A stretch of 5,102 nt of DNA from Pseudomonadota bacterium. GTDB taxonomy: Bacteria > Pseudomonadota > Alphaproteobacteria > Rhizobiales > Xanthobacteraceae. The notes under the pieces were generated by a model. The model saw only the letters and a list, made by a program, of their open reading frames with translations. It did not search any database and had not been told where the DNA came from. This document shows, piece after piece, positions 1-5,102 of the stretch (the stretch's first letter is position 1; every line of letters starts with the position of its first letter). The position numbers and the translations under genes are program-made. Where the stretch lies: contig JAEZEY010000107.1 of NCBI GenBank assembly GCA_023432845.1, positions 1-5,102 of the forward strand, given 5' to 3'.

Positions 1-17
1 GCGGGTCGCGTATCTCA

Positions 18-1010
18 TTAGCTTTTGGCGAGGCCGGCGGCCTTCATCGCCGAGCCCATCTGCTTGTCGGCCTTGTCCATGAACTCGGCAAAGCCCTTGG
101 CGTCCGCCCAGCCCGTGCCGAAGCCGCGCGAGCTCATGAAGTCGTTGTACTCCTTCGAGCCGTAGATCTTCTGCAGCGAGGCGGTGAGCTTGGTGGCCAT
201 ATCGGCCGGCAGGCCCTTCGGGCCGACGAAGCCGCGCCAGGCGCCGGTGGTGAAGTCGATGCCCATCGCTTCCTTCAAGGTCGGAATGTCCTTGAAGGCG
301 GCCGCGCGCTGCGGCGCCATCAGCGCGAGGGATCGCGCCTTGCCGGCGTCGAGCATGGCGCGGGCTTCGGGGATGGAACAGGTGGTCAGGTCAACGCCGC
401 CAGCCGCGAGATCCTGCATCGCGGGCGCTGCGCCGTTCGACGGCACCCAGGTCACGTGGTTCGCCGGCAGTTTCATGGCCTGCAGCCAACCGACAAGAGC
501 CAGATGCCAGATGCCGCCCTGACCGGTGCCGGACGCCTTGAACTTGCCGGCCGGTGCCGCCTTGATGGCATCGGCGAGTTCCTTCACCGTCTTGTACGGG
601 CTATCGGCCTTGACCTGGATGCCCGGCGGATCTTCGTTCATCAGCGCCAGCGGCGTGTAGTCCTTGGGCGTGAGTTGGGTGAGACCCTGCCAGTGCATCA
701 TCGAGATTTCGACGGTGACGATGCCGAGTGTGTAGCCATCCGGCGCCGCGGTCGCGATCGCCGAGTGCCCGACGACGCCCGAGCCACCGGTGCGGTTGAC
801 GACGCTGATCGGCTGACCGAGGTCCTTCTCGAGGAGCGCCGCGACGATGCGCGCTGTGGCGTCTGTGCCGCCACCGGCGCCCCACGGGCAGATCATCTGA
901 ATCGGTCTGGTCGGATAATTCTGGGCAAAAGACGGTTTGGCTCCGGCGGCCAATCCCGCGCCGGCGATCGCCGTCGCGGCCATGAAATCGCGTCGTGTCA
1001 GCTTGGTCAT
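18..1010 (-). CDS. Tripartite tricarboxylate transporter substrate-binding protein (Bug/TctC family), Tat-exported
   Basis: This is a complete 330-residue periplasmic solute receptor, close to the usual family length of about 320. Residues 1-29 form a twin-arginine signal peptide: TRRDFM at 5-10, a hydrophobic Ala/Gly stretch at 11-23, and a likely cleavage near SFA-Q at 27-30. The mature start NYPTRPIQ (31-38) is typical of the family. It is followed by the pocket loop PWGAGGGTD (42-50), the VVNRTGGSGVVG segment (70-81), APDGYTL (89-95), and late landmarks DIPTLKEAMG (241-250) and GPKGLPAD (263-270). The family binds small solutes, often carboxylates, and delivers them to a TctA/TctB membrane pair; neither partner is in this window, so the substrate cannot be named. 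The ATG at 1010 is supported by GGGAG (1022-1018) seven bases upstream and by the complete signal peptide it gives. The stop is TAA. The family is sure; the ligand is unknown. Confidence 0.93.
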   Translation of the reverse strand: MTKLTRRDFMAATAIAGAGLAAGAKPSFAQNYPTRPIQMICPWGAGGGTDATARIVAALLEKDLGQPISVVNRTGGSGVVGHSAIATAAPDGYTLGIVTVEISMMHWQGLTQLTPKDYTPLALMNEDPPGIQVKADSPYKTVKELADAIKAAPAGKFKASGTGQGGIWHLALVGWLQAMKLPANHVTWVPSNGAAPAMQDLAAGGVDLTTCSIPEARAMLDAGKARSLALMAPQRAAAFKDIPTLKEAMGIDFTTGAWRGFVGPKGLPADMATKLTASLQKIYGSKEYNDFMSSRGFGTGWADAKGFAEFMDKADKQMGSAMKAAGLAKS

Positions 1011-1017
1011 GCGGTTG

Positions 1018-1022
1018 CTCCC
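1018..1022 (-). promoter_or_regulatory. Ribosome binding site of the Bug/TctC-type gene
   Basis: The minus strand reads GGGAG seven bases before the ATG at 1010. Strength and spacing are good for a Shine-Dalgarno site, and they support that start codon over the later in-frame ATG at residue 10, which would destroy the twin-arginine motif. Confidence 0.6.
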
Positions 1023-1062
1023 AGGTTCGCCAGTCTACAGCCGGCTTTTGTATGATGATGTG

Positions 1063-1092
1063 ATGTTAGGGCCGGGCATAGCGGCCGGTCAA
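1063..1092 (-). promoter_or_regulatory. Candidate sigma70-type promoter for the Bug/TctC-type gene
   Basis: On the minus strand, TTGACC (1092-1087) matches the -35 consensus at five of six positions. After an 18-base spacer, TAACAT (1068-1063) matches the -10 consensus at four of six. This would start transcription near 1056 and leave a leader of about 45 bases. The sequence around the -10 box is noticeably more AT-rich than its surroundings. The spacer contains GGCCGG (plus-strand reading) twice, at 1070-1075 and 1083-1088, 13 bases apart. This could be an operator half-site pair or simply GC-rich sequence. The call rests on consensus matching by eye only. Confidence 0.35.
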
Positions 1093-1176
1093 TCGCCGAT
1101 GCCCGCCGCTTATGGTGCGACGCAAACCCGGGCGTCTCCACGCGCGGGGGGACACGGGAGCCTGACATGGCGCGGG

Positions 1177-1189
1177 TGTCGCAGCGACA
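1177..1189. repeat. 13-bp palindrome TGTCGC-A-GCGACA in the intergenic region
   Basis: Two perfect six-base inverted arms (1177-1182 and 1184-1189) flank a single central base. The site lies between the DUF3298-type gene, whose stop is at 1246, and the candidate promoter at 1092-1063. The one-base centre makes a stable RNA hairpin unlikely, and no T-run follows on the minus strand, so it is not a standard intrinsic terminator. It could be a dimeric regulator site or chance in GC-rich DNA. In the rest of the 1011-1245 gap I see no RNA gene, no clear terminator and no credible small gene. Confidence 0.2.
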
Positions 1190-1245
1190 ATACGACGTGC
1201 GTTAGTGGTGGCGTTGCCCGGACGTGTGCTCGTCGCGTGTCGCCA

Positions 1246-2022
1246 TCAATCGTTCTTGTCGTCGCTGGCCGGGCGCGCGCCGCCGAACAGAGCCTGTCCC
1301 GCAGGCGACAGAGCTGATTGAAATACACTGGACGGAATGAAAACGACGTACTCGCCTTCGGCATAGGCACCGACAGCATATGGCGAGAAGTAGACGATGA
1401 AGCCGGAACTCTTGCCGGCTTCGGTCGATGGCGCCAGAGCGATGCCACCGATGTCGGTGATCTTCGGCTTCACGCCGGACAGCCATTGATCCTTGTCGGG
1501 ATCGGCGACCTCGATGTCACGCGCTTTCTTTTCGACCGCCAGCGCGGCGCGGATCAAACGCGCAAGGCGCTGGAGTGTCGGTCCGCCATCCGCCATCTCC
1601 TTGAAGAACGCCTTGATGTTGACGAAGCGTGCAGCCTGCGTGTCCCAGAGTAGCGTATCGACGACATGGTTCGGGTGAGCGCCGCCTTCATAGGTGTCGT
1701 CGGTGCGCACGATGCTGATGTAGGGACCGATGGCGCTGCGGAGCCGGTCGGTGCGTCTGAAATAGAACTTTCGGCCATCGCTGAACAGGTCGGGCGTCGC
1801 CTTGAATTCCGCGGCCGCCTCGCTGCGAGCCTTGTCGTACTGGCGTTTTCCGCTGCCCACTAGCTTTTCGTAGAGCGCCGGATAGGCCTTCAAGGCCGGG
1901 TCGATGACGAGGCTGGCGTCGATGGTCTTGTCTTCGATGGCAATGACGGGCTTGGGCTCGTCGGCCGCGATGGCGGGGCCGGCGAAAGCCAGGAAGACGA
2001 GAAGCGCAAGACGCAATCTCAT
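1246..2022 (-). CDS. Exported DUF3298-type (RsiV-like) protein of unknown function
   Basis: This is a complete 258-residue protein. Residues 1-20 form a Sec signal peptide (MRLRLAL, then a hydrophobic core, then AIAA before DEPKP). There is no lipobox cysteine and no cysteine anywhere, so a soluble periplasmic protein is likely. Two landmarks place it with the DUF4163/DUF3298 proteins: YEGGAHPNH at 111-119 and YFSPYAVGAYAEGEYVVFIP at 211-230. The segment between them (about 146-195) is charged and probably helical. The best-known relative, Bacillus RsiV, is an anti-sigma factor that senses lysozyme through this domain, but the present protein lacks a cytoplasmic anti-sigma part and a membrane anchor, so that role should not be transferred. 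It begins 16 bases after the large mutase subunit, suggesting cotranscription, with AAGG nine bases before the ATG. The stop is TGA. Family assignment is fairly sure; function is unknown. Confidence 0.85.
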   Translation of the reverse strand: MRLRLALLVFLAFAGPAIAADEPKPVIAIEDKTIDASLVIDPALKAYPALYEKLVGSGKRQYDKARSEAAAEFKATPDLFSDGRKFYFRRTDRLRSAIGPYISIVRTDDTYEGGAHPNHVVDTLLWDTQAARFVNIKAFFKEMADGGPTLQRLARLIRAALAVEKKARDIEVADPDKDQWLSGVKPKITDIGGIALAPSTEAGKSSGFIVYFSPYAVGAYAEGEYVVFIPSSVFQSALSPAGQALFGGARPASDDKND

Positions 2023-2027
2023 GGCCG

Positions 2028-2035
2028 CTCGCCTT
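2028..2035 (-). promoter_or_regulatory. Ribosome binding site of the DUF3298-type gene
   Basis: The minus strand reads AAGGCGAG ending five bases before the ATG at 2022, inside the 16-base gap after the large mutase subunit's TAA (2041-2039). The gap is too short for a promoter plus leader, which favours read-through from the mutase genes. Confidence 0.45.
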
Positions 2036-2038
2036 GAA

Positions 2039-4192
2039 TTACTCCGCCGCCTGCTGATCGTGGCCGAGGCGATGGTGCAGCGTCTTCAAGAGCTTCAATG
2101 CCGCTTCCGAGATCACCGTGCCGGGCGGGAAGATCGCTTCGCAGCCTGATTTCATCAGCGCATCGTAATCCTGCGGCGGCACGACGCCGCCAACCACGAT
2201 CATGATGTCCTCGCGGCCTTGCGCGGCCAGCGCTTTCTTGAGCTCGGGCACCAAGGTGAGATGCGCGGCGGCGAGCGATGACACGCCGAGAATATGCACG
2301 TCATTCTCGACCGCCTGACGCGCGGCTTCGTCGGGCGTCGCGAACAACGGTCCGATATCAACGTCGAAACCGAGATCGGCGAAAGCCGAGGCGATCACCT
2401 TCTGGCCGCGGTCGTGTCCGTCCTGGCCGATCTTGGCGACGAGGAGGCGAGGGCGGCGGCCTTCCGCGGCCTCGAACGTTTCCACTGCTTCGCGAACCTT
2501 ATCGACCGTCGGAGTCATGCCGACCTCCCGCTTGTAGACGCCGGTAATCGACTTGATCGACGCGACGTGGCGGCCAAAGACTTTTTCCAGGGCGTCCGAA
2601 ATCTCGCCGACGGTCGCCTTGGCGCGGGCGGCCTCGACCGCGAGTTCCAGCAGGTTGCCGTTGCCGGTGGCGGCGCGGGTGAGCGCATCGAGCGCCTCCT
2701 TGAGCGCGACCGGATCGCGCTCGGCTTTGAGGCGCGCGAGCTTGTCGAGCTGCTTCTGGCGGACTTCGGCGTTGTTGACCTTGAGCACCTCGATCGGGTC
2801 TTCCTCGATCGGCTGGTACTTGTTGACGCCGATCACCGACTGCACGCCGGCGTCGATGCGGGCCTGCGTCTTGGCCGAGGCTTCCTCGATGCGCAGCTTG
2901 GGGATGCCGGCTTCGATGGCCTTGGCCATGCCGCCGAGGCTTTCCACTTCTTCGATATGGGCCCAGGCCTTGGCGGCGAGATCGGCGGTCAGCTTCTCGA
3001 GGAAATAGGAGCCGCCCCACGGGTCGACGATGCGGGTGGTGCCGCTTTCCTGCTGCAGCAGGATCTGGGTGTTGCGGGCGATGCGCGCCGAAAAGTCGGT
3101 TGGCAACGCCAAGGCCTCGTCGAGCGAATTGGTGTGCAGCGACTGGGTATGGCCCTGCGTCGCCGCCATCGCCTCGATCATGGTGCGGGCGACGTTGTTG
3201 AACACGTCCTGCGCCGCCAGCGACCAGCCCGAGGTCTGCGAATGGGTGCGCAGCGACAGCGAGCGCGCATCCTCCGGCTTGAACGGCTTCATCAGCTTGG
3301 CCCAGATCATGCGCGCGGCGCGCAGCTTGGCGATCTCCATGAAGTAGTTCATGCCGATCGCCCAGAAGAACGACACGCGCGGCGCGAACTGGTCGATGGT
3401 CAGCCCGGCCTTGATGCCGGCGCGAACATATTCGAGGCCGTCGGCCAGCGTATAGGCGAGCTCGAGGTCCTGCGTCGCGCCGGCTTCCTGCATGTGATAG
3501 CCGCTGACCGAGATCGAATTGAACTTCGGCATCTCGGCGGACGTATGGGCGAAGATGTCGGAGATGATGCGCAAGCTGGGACCCGGCGGGTAGATGTAGG
3601 TGTTGCGCACCATGAATTCTTTGAGGATGTCGTTCTGGATCGTGCCCGACAACTTGTTGTGCGGTACGCCCTGTTCCTCGGCGGCGACGATGTAGAGCGC
3701 GAGAACGGGGAGCACCGCGCCGTTCATGGTCATCGACACGCTCATCTGGTCGAGCGGGATGCCGGAGAACAAGGTGCGCATGTCGTAAATGCTATCGATC
3801 GCGACGCCGGCCATGCCGACGTCACCAGCGACGCGAGGGTGATCCGAGTCATAGCCGCGATGCGTGGCGAGATCGAAGGCGATCGACAGGCCCTTCTGGC
3901 CGGCGGCGAGGTTGCGCCGGTAGAAGGCGTTGGAATCCTCGGCGGTCGAGAAGCCGGCATATTGCCGGATGGTCCAGGGCTGTGCCGCATACATCGCGGG
4001 GTAGGGCCCGCGCAAGAACGGCGCCTTGCCCGGATAAGTGTCGAGGAAGTCGAGACCGGCGACATCCTTCTCGCCATAGACCGGTGATACCGGAATGCCT
4101 TCCGGCGTCATCCACGGCTTGGCATTGTCGTTATTCGCGGCGAGCTTCGGCTCGGCGAAATCGACGGTGGCGAAATTCGGGATCTGGGTCAT
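2039..4192 (-). CDS. scpA: Methylmalonyl-CoA mutase, large (alpha) catalytic subunit
   Basis: This is a complete 717-residue cytoplasmic enzyme subunit (also called MutB or McmA). It uses adenosylcobalamin to rearrange (R)-methylmalonyl-CoA to succinyl-CoA in propionyl-CoA breakdown. The substrate-binding barrel spans roughly 28-540 and contains RQYAGFSTAEDSN (76-88), LAAGQKGLSIAFDL (95-108) and SGYHMQEAGA (230-239). By motif alignment with the Propionibacterium enzyme, Tyr78, Arg196 and His233 match its Tyr89, Arg207 and His244. Tyr plus Arg is the methylmalonyl pattern; isobutyryl-CoA mutases carry Phe and Gln. The cobalamin domain (about 581-710) has DGHDRG (591-596), with His593 as the lower cobalt ligand, then GVSSL (636-640) and VVGGVVP (666-672). 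All key residues are present. The ATG overlaps the small-subunit TGA by four bases, which implies translational coupling; only a weak GGGGG (4201-4197) precedes it. The stop is TAA. Confidence 0.97.
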   Translation of the reverse strand: MTQIPNFATVDFAEPKLAANNDNAKPWMTPEGIPVSPVYGEKDVAGLDFLDTYPGKAPFLRGPYPAMYAAQPWTIRQYAGFSTAEDSNAFYRRNLAAGQKGLSIAFDLATHRGYDSDHPRVAGDVGMAGVAIDSIYDMRTLFSGIPLDQMSVSMTMNGAVLPVLALYIVAAEEQGVPHNKLSGTIQNDILKEFMVRNTYIYPPGPSLRIISDIFAHTSAEMPKFNSISVSGYHMQEAGATQDLELAYTLADGLEYVRAGIKAGLTIDQFAPRVSFFWAIGMNYFMEIAKLRAARMIWAKLMKPFKPEDARSLSLRTHSQTSGWSLAAQDVFNNVARTMIEAMAATQGHTQSLHTNSLDEALALPTDFSARIARNTQILLQQESGTTRIVDPWGGSYFLEKLTADLAAKAWAHIEEVESLGGMAKAIEAGIPKLRIEEASAKTQARIDAGVQSVIGVNKYQPIEEDPIEVLKVNNAEVRQKQLDKLARLKAERDPVALKEALDALTRAATGNGNLLELAVEAARAKATVGEISDALEKVFGRHVASIKSITGVYKREVGMTPTVDKVREAVETFEAAEGRRPRLLVAKIGQDGHDRGQKVIASAFADLGFDVDIGPLFATPDEAARQAVENDVHILGVSSLAAAHLTLVPELKKALAAQGREDIMIVVGGVVPPQDYDALMKSGCEAIFPPGTVISEAALKLLKTLHHRLGHDQQAAE

Positions 4193-5064
4193 GGTGCCCC
4201 CACAATATCATGTGCGGCGGTGAGCGTCGAAAGTACGTCGCAGCCCACGTAGATGAAGGTATTGACTCCCGCGCCTTTCAGCACGGCTTCCAATTCTCCC
4301 GGGCGGCCGGCGAGATGCACGGTGGCACCGGCGGCGGCGAGTTCCTTCGCGGCGTCGATAGCTTCGGCCTCGTACACCTTGTCGGATGAACAGAGGCAGG
4401 CAAGCGTCGTTCCCGATTTCCTGAACGCGGCGAGTATCTCGGCGCGATCCTTGAAGCCGTCGCTTACGATGGCCTCGATGCCGCCGGCCTCATAGAAATT
4501 CCGGGCGTAGGTGGCGCGCGCGGTGAATTCCGAGAGCTTGCCGAGCGTGGCGAGAAATACTTTCGGCCGCGCGCCGGTCTTGCGCGCCAGCGCGTCGGAC
4601 TTGTCCCGCAGCGCCTCGAACGGCGCGGCAAGCCGCATCGCGGCGAGTGCATCGAAGGTGATCGCGCCGGCAATGGGCGCAACGTGCACACGCGGCACGC
4701 CGAGCACCTTGACCTCGGCCTCGCCGAGATTGGGAAATTCGCTGGCGCCGGTGAGCGGATCCTTGCGGCGCGCGACATTGGCCTCGCGCGCCTTGCGCGT
4801 CTCGGCGACCTTTTTCTGGATGACGCCTTGTGCAATCGCGTCGGCTGCACCACCGGCTTTTTCGATGTCCTGAAACAGCGACCATGCGGTTTGTGCGAGC
4901 TGCGTCGTCAGCGTTTCGATGCCGCCGGCGCCGGCCGCCGGATCTGCGACGCGGTAGAGGTTCGACTCCTCGAGCAGGATGAGCTGCTGGTTGCGGGCGA
5001 CCCTTCGGGCAAATGCATCGGGCAGACCGCGCGCCTGCGTGAAGGGCAACACCGTGACCGCGTC
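4189..5064 (-). CDS. mutA: Methylmalonyl-CoA mutase, small (beta) subunit, C-terminal part only
   Basis: The 291 residues read from 5064 are the C-terminal part of a protein usually about 620-640 residues long, so over 300 N-terminal residues are missing at the window edge. The sequence enters at DAVTVLPFTQARGLPDAFARR, an internal motif of this family, so the GTG at 5052 is a valine codon and not a start. NLYRVADPAAGAGG (35-48) matches the large subunit's TTRIVDPWGGSYF region, showing the paralogy of the two subunits. The C-terminal cobalamin-like fold starts near 165 (ARPKVFLATLGKLSEFTARATYAR). Where the large subunit has DGHDRG this one has LSEFTA, so there is no cobalt-binding histidine, as is normal for the non-catalytic subunit. 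It pairs with the large subunit as a heterodimer, and its TGA overlaps the partner's ATG. The frame stays open into the poly-G/C end (5065-5102), but those codons would read as Pro/Gly/Ala runs and are not credible. Confidence 0.93.
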   Translation of the reverse strand, partial: DAVTVLPFTQARGLPDAFARRVARNQQLILLEESNLYRVADPAAGAGGIETLTTQLAQTAWSLFQDIEKAGGAADAIAQGVIQKKVAETRKAREANVARRKDPLTGASEFPNLGEAEVKVLGVPRVHVAPIAGAITFDALAAMRLAAPFEALRDKSDALARKTGARPKVFLATLGKLSEFTARATYARNFYEAGGIEAIVSDGFKDRAEILAAFRKSGTTLACLCSSDKVYEAEAIDAAKELAAAGATVHLAGRPGELEAVLKGAGVNTFIYVGCDVLSTLTAAHDIVGAP

Positions 5065-5102
5065 GGGGGCCCCCCCCCCCGCCGGGGGGGGGGGGGGGGG
5101 GG
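5065..5102. other. Low-complexity poly-G/poly-C window end, probable sequencing or assembly artefact
   Basis: The last 38 bases contain only G and C: five G (5065-5069), eleven C (5070-5080), GCC, then nineteen G (5084-5102). They interrupt a conserved part of the small mutase subunit, where the family needs ordinary mixed codons. Nothing similar occurs elsewhere in the window. Runs of G at read ends are a known product of two-colour sequencing chemistry, in which no signal is called as G. The adjacent C run could come from a reverse-complemented read. I regard this as non-biological. Confidence 0.85.

Noticed and set aside
1177..1189. Palindrome as an intrinsic terminator of the mutase/DUF3298 transcript
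   Set aside because: The loop would be a single base and no T-run follows on the minus strand.
937..1317. A 126-codon plus-strand frame across the intergenic gap
   Set aside because: It overlaps the ends of both flanking genes in antisense, its product is Arg/Ala/Ser-rich low-complexity sequence, and I see no ribosome binding site of note.
1246..2022. DUF3298-type protein as an anti-sigma factor like RsiV
   Set aside because: There is no cytoplasmic anti-sigma region, no membrane anchor after the cleavable signal peptide, and no sigma-factor gene beside it.
2294..4087. A 597-codon open frame on the plus strand, opposite the large mutase subunit
   Set aside because: It lies wholly within a conserved gene on the other strand, its product is Arg/Asp/Gly-rich without any recognised domain, and long antisense open frames are common in GC-rich genes with strong third-position GC.
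5050..5052. GTG as a start codon for the small mutase subunit
   Set aside because: The family motif DAVTVLPFT continues upstream of it in frame, so this is an internal valine codon; the real start is outside the window.
5065..5102. Terminal G/C runs as a real hairpin, G-quadruplex or terminator
   Set aside because: The runs fall inside a conserved coding region at the very end of the sequence and consist of pure homopolymers, which fits an artefact far better.

Overview
The window is GC-rich bacterial DNA. All four genes I can support lie on the minus strand. Protein sequences, GC content and gene style (methylmalonyl-CoA mutase subunits as adjacent genes, a Tat-exported Bug/TctC-type binding protein) suggest an alphaproteobacterium, most likely of the Hyphomicrobiales (Rhizobiales). 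That placement is an inference, and I would not name a genus. There are no RNA genes, mobile elements, CRISPR arrays or phage genes.

In the direction of transcription (right to left) the layout is as follows. Positions 5102-5065 are a run of pure G and C that looks like a sequence-end artefact. Positions 5064-4189 encode the C-terminal 291 residues of the methylmalonyl-CoA mutase small (beta, MutA-type) subunit, whose N-terminal half is lost at the window edge. Positions 4192-2039 encode the complete large (alpha, MutB/ScpA-type) catalytic subunit, 717 residues, which overlaps the small-subunit stop by 4 bases (ATGA). Sixteen bases further on, 2022-1246 encode a 258-residue exported DUF3298-type protein, probably the last gene of the same transcript. 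A 235-base intergenic region (1245-1011) holds a plausible sigma70 promoter and a short palindrome. Positions 1010-18 encode a 330-residue Tat-exported substrate-binding protein of the tripartite tricarboxylate transporter (Bug/TctC) family, which is probably transcribed separately.

The two mutase subunits together form the adenosylcobalamin enzyme that converts (R)-methylmalonyl-CoA to succinyl-CoA, the last step in feeding propionyl-CoA (from odd-chain fatty acids and from Val, Ile, Met and Thr) into the TCA cycle. The catalytic residues favour methylmalonyl-CoA over isobutyryl-CoA type substrates. The DUF3298 protein has no known link to this reaction. The Bug-type protein would capture a small (often carboxylate) solute in the periplasm, but no transporter membrane subunits are present here.

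I found no convincing new system. The points most worth a second look are the artefactual poly-G/C end, the DUF3298 gene placed directly behind the mutase genes, and the binding protein without its membrane partners.
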